A stretch of 9,200 nucleotides of DNA from Patescibacteria group bacterium (GCA_018894995.1 JAHIOZ010000066.1:1-9200), one strand, 5' to 3'; numbered from the stretch's first letter, positions 1 through 5,297 are shown. Numbers and translations are program-made. The notes: generated by a model from the sequence alone, not told the origin.

Positions 1-1
1 T

Positions 2-68
2 GGCGACAAGCCTAAATTTTAATTTGATTTCACTTCGTTACATCTTAAAATTTATCTTGTATACCGCC
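2..68 (-). repeat. Dispersed hairpin element, copy next to tRNA-Leu
   Basis: Read on the minus strand this is an imperfect stem-loop whose arms are 47-68 (22 nt) and 2-20 (19 nt). The paired blocks are GGCG/CGCC, ACAAG/CTTGT and AAATTTT/AAAATTT, with a GTAT bulge and an AT/AGG internal loop. Both arms recur without a mismatch at 6170-6191 and 6198-6216 beside tRNA-Glu. Only the loop differs: 26 nt here, 6 nt there. The loop here holds a small nested hairpin of its own (GAT...AC-GAA-GT...ATC). It lies directly downstream of the inverted tRNA 3' copy, as at the other locus. The element is seen directly; whether it is mobile or transcribed is unknown. Confidence 0.75.
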
Positions 69-75
69 AGCTCTC

Positions 76-162
76 TTCAAGTCCTCTCCTCGGCACAAAA
101 TCTAAAGACCCAAAAGCTATCGCTTTTGGGTCTGAGATTTTGTGCCGAGGAGAGGACTTGAA
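76..162 (-). repeat. Long palindrome made from the tRNA-Leu 3' end and its inverted copy
   Basis: Positions 135-162 and 76-103 are a perfect 28-bp inverted repeat. The 135-162 arm includes the tRNA-Leu T-loop, T-stem 3' strand, acceptor 3' strand and discriminator; the other arm is its reverse complement. Nested between them is a further 12-bp perfect stem (106-117/122-133, loop TATC). The whole 87-nt block can fold into a nearly continuous hairpin or cruciform. The pairing stops exactly at the first T-loop base (T54). Any transcript that reads through could pair the tRNA 3' half with the downstream copy instead of the normal T and acceptor stems. Confidence 0.85.
106..133 (-). terminator. 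Hairpin, probable intrinsic terminator of tRNA-Leu
   Basis: A 12-bp perfect stem, AGACCCAAAAGC with GCTTTTGGGTCT and a 4-nt loop, starts 9 nt past the tRNA 3' end. On the minus strand it is followed by a T-rich but interrupted tract (TTTAGATTTTG). It is therefore a plausible but not ideal Rho-independent terminator. Confidence 0.5.
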
Positions 163-224
163 CCTCCATGGATTGCTCCGCTAGCTCCTAAGGCTAGTGC
201 GTCTACCAATTTCGCCACCTCGGC
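143..224 (-). tRNA. tRNA-Leu (anticodon UAG)
   Basis: The minus strand folds as a complete class II tRNA of 82 nt. The acceptor stem is GCCGAGG/CCTCGGC with discriminator A. The D-arm contains the conserved GG, and the anticodon stem CTAGC/GCTAG encloses loop CTTAGGA, giving anticodon TAG (UAG). A short variable arm (GGA...TCC) precedes the T-arm GGAGG-TTCAAGT-CCTCT. UAG reads CUA and, by wobble, other CUN leucine codons. CCA is not encoded, so it must be added after transcription. Partial copies of this tRNA flank it: the 5' end at 542-560, the D-loop to anticodon part at 262-276, and an inverted 3' end at 76-96. Immediately upstream (minus) is an AT-rich 35-bp stretch with only a weak promoter (TATAAA three bases before the tRNA). 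Confidence 0.95.
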
Positions 225-261
225 ATGTTTATATTTTGTTTTCAATTTCTTTATTTTTTAA

Positions 262-276
262 AAGGCTAGTGCGTCT
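262..276 (-). pseudogene. tRNA-Leu fragment, D-loop to anticodon loop (nt 21-35)
   Basis: The 15-nt sequence AGACGCACTAGCCTT (minus strand) is identical to nt 21-35 of the intact tRNA-Leu (190-204). It begins just after the D-loop GG and ends at the first anticodon base, then diverges into TTTTAAAA. It lies right after the last hairpin unit, so together with 542-560 it looks like a tRNA-Leu copy split in the D-loop by the hairpin array. Fifteen bases is short, but the order and orientation make chance unlikely. Confidence 0.7.
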
Positions 277-280
277 TCCT

Positions 281-541
281 CCTATCACCTGTTCGCCTAA
301 ACGGCTCACAACGGTGATTTTCTCGCTTCGCTCAAAACCAGATAAAAAACAAAATTGTTTGTTTTTTATCCTCCTATTTCCTACCTCGCTCCACTCGGTT
401 ACGGAAATTTCTTCGCTTCGCTCAGAACCGGATAAAAAGCTTAAACGCTTTTTATCCCTTTATTGTCCTGTCTCGCAAGCTCGACTTGGACAATTTCCTC
501 GCTTCGCTCGGAACCACCTGAAAAGCTCAACCGCTTTTCAG
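281..541 (-). repeat. Tandem array of three covarying hairpin units
   Basis: Three units of about 85-90 bp (541-457, 456-371, 370-281) each contain three stem-loops in the same order. Stem 1 differs between units but stays paired: CTGAAAAGC/GCTTTTCAG, GATAAAAAGC/GCTTTTTATC, GATAAAAAACAAA/TTTGTTTTTTATC. Stem 2 has a fixed core GA-GC-GAA-GC-GA flanked by TTCC/GGAA, TTCT/AGAA or TTTT/AAAA. Stem 3 has outer pairs ATTGTCC/GGACAAT, ATTTCC/GGAAAT, ATCACC/GGTGAT, and inner pairs GTC/GAC, ACC/GGT, TGT/ACA around another GA...GA core. A purine-rich GGAGG-like link follows units B and C. A fourth unit lies at 5866-5947. Open reading frames here are by-products of the repeats. The covariation is visible directly; its function is unknown. 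Confidence 0.85.
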
Positions 542-560
542 CCAATTTCGTCACCTCGGC
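542..560 (-). pseudogene. tRNA-Leu 5' fragment (nt 1-19)
   Basis: GCCGAGGTGACGAAATTGG on the minus strand matches nt 1-19 of the intact tRNA-Leu (224-206) with one mismatch. It ends at the conserved D-loop GG and runs straight into hairpin unit A. It is a remnant, not a functional tRNA, but may still be transcribed as part of a precursor. Confidence 0.8.
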
Positions 561-567
561 ATCATTC

Positions 568-596
568 AATATTTACCGCAGTGTATATAGTATCAA
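568..596 (-). promoter_or_regulatory. Possible promoter upstream of the tRNA-Leu fragment
   Basis: The minus strand carries TTGATA (596-591), a 17-bp spacer and AATATT (573-568), then 7 bp to the first base of the 5' tRNA-Leu fragment. The spacing fits a sigma-70-type promoter placed right at a tRNA start. If real, the fragment, the hairpin array and the intact tRNA could be one transcript. AT-rich DNA makes such matches frequent. Confidence 0.4.
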
Positions 597-647
597 ATTG
601 GGGGAAAAATTCAACAACAAAAAATATTTCTTCATTTTATTTTTCTA

Positions 648-709
648 AATTACGGGAAACTGTGACGGTCGTCACAGTTTCCCGTAATTGTGCTTTTTCT
701 TTTTTTTTG
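648..709 (+). terminator. Orphan 19-bp perfect hairpin with T-tract
   Basis: 648-666 and 671-689 form a perfect 19-bp stem (inner part ACTGTGAC/GTCACAGT, loop GGTC), followed on the plus strand by a long T-rich run (694-708). This is a textbook intrinsic terminator reading rightwards, yet no plus-strand gene precedes it in the window. It could insulate murI from transcripts entering from the left, end an unrecognised short RNA, or be another member of the local palindrome population. The stretch 561-647 holds only AT-rich DNA. Confidence 0.65.
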
Positions 710-723
710 TTTTATACTTAACC

Positions 724-741
724 AAATCTTTGAAAAGATTT
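724..741. repeat. Short palindrome
   Basis: AAATCTTT (724-731) and AAAGATTT (734-741) form an 8-bp stem with a 2-nt gap. No function can be assigned. Confidence 0.4.
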
Positions 742-768
742 AACGAGAAAATATTTTTTAAAAAAATC

Positions 769-843
769 TGGATTGCCACGCCTTCGGCTCGCAAAGACGA
801 ACTGCCAAAGGCAGTTCGTTAACGAATTTTGCGAAGCAAAATT
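769..843 (+). repeat. Composite palindromic repeat, copy 1
   Basis: The core (769-800) reads TGGATTGCCACGC, a CTTCGG turn, then GCTCGCAAAGACGA. It is followed by hairpin CGAACTGCC-AAA-GGCAGTTCG (798-818) and hairpin AATTTTGC-GAA-GCAAAATT (825-843). The same order recurs at 1768-1901 with a different last stem, and the core alone recurs inverted inside murI. It resembles the general style of palindromic repeats that carry 'GCGAGC...GCAATCC' sequences in many bacterial genomes. Confidence 0.75.
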
Positions 844-845
844 TA

Positions 846-884
846 TCACTTAATATTTGCTACTTAATACTTACTACTAAATGT
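846..884 (+). other. Short TACTTA-type repeats before murI; no ribosome-binding site
   Basis: The 39 bp before the murI start contain degenerate repeats of CACTTAATA, TACTTAATAC and TTACTACTAA. I see no Shine-Dalgarno sequence within 20 bp of the ATG and no convincing -10 box. murI may be translated from a leaderless or very short-leader mRNA, as proposed for dnaE. Confidence 0.4.
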
Positions 885-1718
885 ATGCTTGGAATATTTG
901 ATTCAGGAATTGGAGGGCTTTCGGTGCTGAAAGTTCTGAAAGAAAAAATGCCACAAATTGATGTGGTTTATTTTGGTGATATAAAAAATGCCCCTTACGG
1001 AATTAAAACTCAAGAAGAATTAAAAAAACTTACAGCAAAAGGAGTTGAAATTCTCCTCAAAAACGGCGCGGTAAATATTTTAAGTGCTTGCAACAGCATC
1101 TCAACTTTTATGATTTTGGATGATTTGAAAGAATTGTCAGAAAAATCTTTTGGAATTGTTGAAATGATAAATCCAACTGTCGAACAATTTGCAAAAAAGT
1201 GGGTGTCGGGAGCCCACCAAAATAAAATTATGATTTTTGCCACTCCGGCAACTATTGAGTCAAAAACTTATCAAAATAATTTTAAAAAAGAAGGAATTGA
1301 AATTGAAACCTTTGCCATTCCTGACTTGGCGGGAGCTATTGAATTTGGCAGTGAAGAAAAAGAAATTGAAGAAATCGTTGATCGGGCGGTTTCAAAATCT
1401 TTAGAAAAAGATTTTGAAACCGCCCTCCTCTGCTGTACCCACTACCCTTTCGTCAAAGATAAATTTGAAAAAGCTTTTGCAAAAAATAACAAAAAAATTT
1501 CCATTTTTAATCCCGCCGAAGCGGTAGTCAACAGTGCCATCAAAAAATTTAACCTTAATGTACCGTCGTCTTTGCGAGCTTCGGAACGAAGTGGAGAGGC
1601 GTGGCAATCCAGAAAAAACGGAAAAATAAAATTTCTAATCTCCCAAGACTCCCCCACCTTCCGTCAAAAAGTCAAAGAACTTTTCAACGAATTTGAATAC
1701 TCAATTGAGGTTATTTAA
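885..1718 (+). CDS. murI: Glutamate racemase MurI
   Basis: This enzyme interconverts L- and D-glutamate in the cytoplasm, supplying D-Glu for the peptidoglycan stem peptide. At 277 residues it is near the usual length (about 260-285). Family motifs are in order: DSGIGG at residues 6-11, YFGD with NAPYG near 29-38, SACNS with the first catalytic Cys69, and CCTHYP with the second catalytic Cys184 and His186. The canonical forms would be ACNT and GCTHYP, so both sites are mildly variant but keep the two cysteines. Residues about 228-242 (SSLRASERSGEAWQS) are encoded by an inserted palindromic repeat in the variable stretch between AEAVV and the C-terminal FLISQDS region. The ATG has no Shine-Dalgarno site. 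It stands alone, with repeat-filled DNA on both sides, and is not in an operon with dnaE. Confidence 0.93.
   Translation: MLGIFDSGIGGLSVLKVLKEKMPQIDVVYFGDIKNAPYGIKTQEELKKLTAKGVEILLKNGAVNILSACNSISTFMILDDLKELSEKSFGIVEMINPTVEQFAKKWVSGAHQNKIMIFATPATIESKTYQNNFKKEGIEIETFAIPDLAGAIEFGSEEKEIEEIVDRAVSKSLEKDFETALLCCTHYPFVKDKFEKAFAKNNKKISIFNPAEAVVNSAIKKFNLNVPSSLRASERSGEAWQSRKNGKIKFLISQDSPTFRQKVKELFNEFEYSIEVI
1565..1610 (-). repeat. Palindromic repeat core inserted in frame in murI
   Basis: The minus strand reads GGATTGCCACGC, a short variable middle, then GCTCGCAAAGACGAC. It matches both ends of the repeat cores at 769-800 and 1768-1854, in inverted orientation. It is translated as part of MurI (residues about 228-242) without breaking the frame. 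Confidence 0.8.
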
Positions 1719-1723
1719 AAAAA

Positions 1724-1754
1724 ATTACTAAGGCTGTTGAACAGCCTTAGTAAT
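1724..1754. repeat. 14-bp hairpin just after murI
   Basis: ATTACTAAGGCTGT (1724-1737) and ACAGCCTTAGTAAT (1741-1754) pair perfectly around loop TGA, starting 6 bp after the murI stop. There is no T-tract after it on the plus strand. On the minus strand it is followed by eight Ts, so it looks like a terminator for leftward transcription. It may still end murI transcripts inefficiently or protect their 3' end. Confidence 0.55.
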
Positions 1755-1767
1755 GATGAATTTGCTG

Positions 1768-1901
1768 GGTTGCCACGCATGACACCATTTTTTAGTTTTT
1801 TGAAAAACTTTGTTTTTCAAAAAACTAAAAAATGGTGTCATGCTCGCAAAGACGAACTGCCGAAGGCAGTTCGTCCGACGGATTTTAGCGAAGCTAAAAT
1901 C
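1768..1901 (+). repeat. Composite palindromic repeat, copy 3, with nested 30-bp hairpin
   Basis: The core GTTGCCACGC ... GCTCGCAAAGACGA is split by a perfect 30-bp stem (1779-1808/1812-1841) with a 3-nt TTT loop. Next come hairpin CGAACTGCC-GAA-GGCAGTTCG (1853-1873) and hairpin GATTTTAGC-GAA-GCTAAAATC (1881-1901). Compared with copy 1, the first hairpin is kept and the second has a different but still complementary stem. This block makes up most of the murI-dnaE gap. A short ORF across it is a by-product of the repeat. Confidence 0.8.
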
Positions 1902-1915
1902 CATCTTCTCGGAAT

Positions 1916-1959
1916 AAGGTGTGGGGGTTTAGAATTTAGTGTTTAGGATTTAGAATTTT
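1916..1959 (+). repeat. GGTGTGGGG-TTTAG repeat, left of dnaE
   Basis: AAGGTGTGGGGG is followed by four degenerate TTTAGnnTTTAG-like steps. The same string, GGTGTGGGG then TTTAGGATTTAGAGTTTAGAG, occurs on the opposite strand at about 5236-5272, just after dnaE. dnaE is thus bracketed by inverted copies roughly 3.3 kb apart. Low-complexity TTTAG strings recur easily, but the shared GGTGTGGGG head makes this more than composition. Confidence 0.6.
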
Positions 1960-2026
1960 AATTTTTTGTTCCAAAATCAAACTAACTAATACCAAAAAAA
2001 TCAAGGGATGCCCTATTCAAAACTTT

Positions 2027-2035
2027 TGATATAAT
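2027..2035 (+). promoter_or_regulatory. dnaE promoter, extended -10 (TGATATAAT)
   Basis: A perfect TATAAT (2030-2035) preceded by TGA forms an extended -10 element; no -35 box is obvious. Only six bases (AATCTT) separate it from the dnaE ATG, so transcription should start at or within a base or two of the start codon, giving a leaderless mRNA. No Shine-Dalgarno site is present. Confidence 0.65.
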
Positions 2036-2041
2036 AATCTT

Positions 2042-5000
2042 ATGAACAAAAAATTCACTCATCTCCACACCCACTCCCACTACAGTCTTCTTACTGCCCT
2101 GCCGAAAATTCCCGATTTGATTAAAACGGCAAAAGAAAACGAAATGGAAGCATTGGCTCTTACTGATGACGGCAATATGTATGCCACCATTGAATTTTAC
2201 AAAGCTTGCAGAAAAGCAAAAATAAAACCCATTCTCGGAGTTGATTTTTATGTGTCCGCTCGGACAAGACACGACAAACAACACGGAATAGACAATCGAA
2301 GAAGCCGACTGGTAATGCTCGCCAAAAACGAAATCGGCTACAAAAATTTGATTAAACTTGCAAGCATCTCCAATCTTGAAGGTTTCTACTACAAACCAAG
2401 AATTGACCGAGAACTTATTGAAAAATACAAAGACGGTCTTATTTGCATTTCTCCTCATTTTTCCGGCGAAATTTCCCAATCACTCAAAGTAAACAGTTTT
2501 GAAAAAGCGGAAGAAACCGCCAACTGGTATAAAAATATTTTTGGTGACAATTTATATTTAGAAATAACTCACCACCCTGAAATAGAAGGTCAAATTGAAT
2601 TGAAAGAAAAAATAATCCAATTTGGGAAAAGAATGAATATCCCTTTGGTGGCGACTCATGATGTTTATTATCTAAAAAAAGAAGATAAAAGAGCGCGGGA
2701 TATTTTAATGTCTGTTCAAAAATCGGGGGGTGGCGCCTTTGGGGGCGAACACGATGATTTTTCTTTTATCACTCCCAAACAAGCCAACGAATATTTTAAA
2801 AACACACCTGAAGCCCTTGATAATGTTCAAAAAATTGTTGATATGTGCAATGTTGAAATTGACACCAACAGTTGGTATTTTCCGGACATTGAAATACCAA
2901 AAGGCGAAACCTACGACTCCCAACTTAGAAAAGTAACTTACGAAGGACTTAAAAAAAGAGGTCTTGAAAAAACCAAAGAAATTGAAGACCGCATTGAATA
3001 TGAACTTGAAATAATTAAAAACAAAGGATATTCTTCTTACTTTTTAATAGTGTCCGATATGATTAACCACGCTCGAAGTGTCGGCATTTACACAAACACA
3101 AGAGGTTCGGCAGCCGGCAGTCTTGTGTCTTATTTGAACTTCATTACAAAAGTAAACCCGATAGAATTAAAACTGCCTTTTGAAAGATTTATGAATCCTG
3201 GGCGACCAGGAATTCCCGATATAGATGTAGACATCGCCGATATTAGGAGAGATGATGTTATTGATTATTTGAGAGAAAAATACGGAAACAAAGCGGTCGC
3301 TCAAATCGGGACTTTCGGTACAATGGCCGCTCGCGGTTCTGTTAGAGATGTAACTCGCGCACTTGGACACCCATATGCCCTCGGCGACCAAATTGCAAAA
3401 CTTATTCCAATGGGATCTCAAGGATTCCCGATGACAATTGACCGTGCTCTTGAAATGGAAGAAGACTTGAAAAAACTTCACAAAGGAAATAAAGATGTTC
3501 AAGAAATAATAAAATATGCCAAAAAAATTGAAGGTTGTGCCAGACACATTTCCACTCATGCCGCCGGTGTCCTTATTTCTCCAACGACAATTGATGATTA
3601 TTCACCCGTTCAACTTGATAAAGAAGGAAAAATTATTACTCAATATGATATGTACACGGGAGACCGCGATGGTGTGGTCAACTTGCCAAAATTTGATATT
3701 TTAGGCATCAAAAATTTATCTATTCTCGCCAATGCGATTGATTTAGCAAAAAAAAGAAAAAGTGCTGAAGTTGATTTGGACAACATAGATCTTAATGATA
3801 AAAAAACATATGAAATGCTTGCCCGAGGAGAAACACTCGGAACATTTCAATTAAACGGACACGGGATGACACAATATTTAAAGGAACTTCAACCTAAAAA
3901 TATTTGGGATATCATGGCAATGGTAGCTTTATATCGTCCGGGACCGATGGCTTTTATTCCTGACTATATTAAAAGAAAAAGAAACCCCGAACTGGTTACT
4001 TATCTTCACCCAGAACTAAAAAATATTTTGGAACCAACTTATGGAATTATCATCTATCAAGACGATGTTATGCTTATTGCCGTAAACCTCGCCGGTTATA
4101 CTTGGGCGGAAGCTGATAAATTCCGAAAAGCGATGGGTAAAAAAATTCCTGAAATGATGCAACAACAAAAAGAAAAATTCTTTTTGGGGTGCACTGAACA
4201 CGGTGTTGGAGAAAAAATTATCAAAGAATTGTGGGAGACAATTGAAACTTTCGCCGCTTACGGTTTTAACAAAGCTCATTCCGCCAGTTACGGACGAGTG
4301 GCTTACGAAACTTCATATATGAAAGCCAACTTCCCCATTGAATATATGACGGCTTTACTTATGGCAGATTCCGGAGACACTGAAAAAGTCGCTGAGATAA
4401 TTTCCGAATGTAAAAGAATAAATATTCCGGTTCTTTCTCCTGATATAAACGAAAGTTTTACCGACTTCACTATTGTTAATTATGAAGAAGACGGCAAGAA
4501 AAAAGAAGCAATTCGTTTTGGACTGCAAACAATTAAAAATTTTGGTGAAGGAATTGCAAATATAATTATTGAGGAGAGAAATAAAAACGGAAAGTTTAAA
4601 TCTTTGGCTGATTTTTTGGAAAGAATTCAAGACAGAAACCTAAATAAAAAATCACTTGAGGCTTTAACAAAATGCGGAGCGATGGATAAACTCGGCGAAA
4701 GAGGTCAAATTTTAGAAAATATGACAGACCTTTTAAATTACAACAAAGAGTGTGCTCAAAAACCGGAAGCGCAAGATTCTTTATTTGGATTGATAGAAAA
4801 CAACAATCTCTCTCAATTAAAATTAAAAGAAGTCGCTCCGGCGAAAAAAGAAGATATGTTGGCTTGGGAAAAAGAATTACTCGGCTTGTATATTTCAGGA
4901 CATCCTTTGGACAAATTCAAAATAATTCTCAGTAAAGCAGGGAAAAATATAAATGATACTAGAGAAAAAGGTTTGGAAGGAGCGACCACAGTAATTGCCG

Positions 5001-5227
5001 GTTTAATTGAAGAAATAAAACCGGTTACAACAAAAAAAGGAGCCAAAATGGCATTCATCCGTTTAACGGATTTTAGCGGGTCAATCGAATCAGTGGCTTT
5101 CCCAAAAGTTTTTGAGGAATACAAAAATGAATTGATAGAAGACAGATGTGTAATGCTTAAAGGGAAAATATCAAAAAGAAACGGTGAGGTCAGCATCCTA
5201 ATCGATGCCGTCAAAAAATTGGAATAA
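2042..5227 (+). CDS. dnaE: DNA polymerase III subunit alpha
   Basis: This is the catalytic subunit of the replicative C-family polymerase. At 1061 residues it is shorter than E. coli alpha (1160). It begins with a PHP domain (HLHTHSHYSLL at 7-17, LTDDGNMY at 40-47, ATHDVYYL at 204-211). The palm carries RGSAAGS (354-360) and PDIDVD with Asp393 and Asp395, and the third catalytic Asp is Asp552 in FDILGIKNLS. Further landmarks are ALYRPGPM (629-636), YGIIIYQDDVM (667-677), NKAHSASYGRVAYETSYMK (743-761), helix-hairpin-helix-like sequence near 830-885, and a C-terminal OB fold (about 982-1058). A tau-binding C-terminal domain seems absent. In the PHP domain the usual TDHGN is TDDGN and the usual TNDVHY is THDVYY. 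The ATG at 2042 fits the PHP start and lies six bases after the -10 box. Confidence 0.96.
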   Translation: MNKKFTHLHTHSHYSLLTALPKIPDLIKTAKENEMEALALTDDGNMYATIEFYKACRKAKIKPILGVDFYVSARTRHDKQHGIDNRRSRLVMLAKNEIGYKNLIKLASISNLEGFYYKPRIDRELIEKYKDGLICISPHFSGEISQSLKVNSFEKAEETANWYKNIFGDNLYLEITHHPEIEGQIELKEKIIQFGKRMNIPLVATHDVYYLKKEDKRARDILMSVQKSGGGAFGGEHDDFSFITPKQANEYFKNTPEALDNVQKIVDMCNVEIDTNSWYFPDIEIPKGETYDSQLRKVTYEGLKKRGLEKTKEIEDRIEYELEIIKNKGYSSYFLIVSDMINHARSVGIYTNTRGSAAGSLVSYLNFITKVNPIELKLPFERFMNPGRPGIPDIDVDIADIRRDDVIDYLREKYGNKAVAQIGTFGTMAARGSVRDVTRALGHPYALGDQIAKLIPMGSQGFPMTIDRALEMEEDLKKLHKGNKDVQEIIKYAKKIEGCARHISTHAAGVLISPTTIDDYSPVQLDKEGKIITQYDMYTGDRDGVVNLPKFDILGIKNLSILANAIDLAKKRKSAEVDLDNIDLNDKKTYEMLARGETLGTFQLNGHGMTQYLKELQPKNIWDIMAMVALYRPGPMAFIPDYIKRKRNPELVTYLHPELKNILEPTYGIIIYQDDVMLIAVNLAGYTWAEADKFRKAMGKKIPEMMQQQKEKFFLGCTEHGVGEKIIKELWETIETFAAYGFNKAHSASYGRVAYETSYMKANFPIEYMTALLMADSGDTEKVAEIISECKRINIPVLSPDINESFTDFTIVNYEEDGKKKEAIRFGLQTIKNFGEGIANIIIEERNKNGKFKSLADFLERIQDRNLNKKSLEALTKCGAMDKLGERGQILENMTDLLNYNKECAQKPEAQDSLFGLIENNNLSQLKLKEVAPAKKEDMLAWEKELLGLYISGHPLDKFKIILSKAGKNINDTREKGLEGATTVIAGLIEEIKPVTTKKGAKMAFIRLTDFSGSIESVAFPKVFEEYKNELIEDRCVMLKGKISKRNGEVSILIDAVKKLE

Positions 5228-5235
5228 ATGAAAAA

Positions 5236-5297
5236 AACTCTAAACTCTAAATCCTAAACCCCACACCTTTATTTTTATTAAAAATAAAGGTGTGGGG
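5236..5297. repeat. Inverted TTTAG repeat plus 18-bp hairpin after dnaE
   Basis: 5236-5272 is the inverted partner of 1916-1959. It overlaps a perfect 18-bp stem, CCCCACACCTTTATTTTT (5259-5276) with 5280-5297, around loop ATT. It begins about 30 bp after the dnaE stop and could stabilise or end the mRNA, but no T-tract follows on the plus strand. The hairpin arm is the GGTGTGGGG head of the repeat copied in inverted form. Confidence 0.65.

Noticed and set aside
281..541. CRISPR array
   Set aside because: The units are palindromic throughout, with covarying stems and conserved linkers. There is no constant 25-40-bp repeat separated by unique spacers, and no cas gene.
261..560. Group I intron in a tRNA gene
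   Set aside because: The split is in the D-loop, the tRNA copy lacks everything after nt 35, and there are no recognisable group I core elements. A complete tRNA-Leu follows separately.
197..721. A 174-codon open frame on the plus strand, and a second one at 463-648
   Set aside because: They run antisense through the tRNA-Leu gene, its fragments and the hairpin array. The 'protein' repeats SLRSEPDK-type strings because the DNA repeats. No ribosome-binding site or family resemblance.
1737..1946. Short plus-strand ORF between murI and dnaE
   Set aside because: It is translated from the hairpin and repeat core. Its middle is the two arms of the 30-bp palindrome.
1982..2479. 165-codon minus-strand ORF over the dnaE start, and other frames inside dnaE
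   Set aside because: They are shadows of dnaE, whose motifs are continuous from residue 5 to the end.
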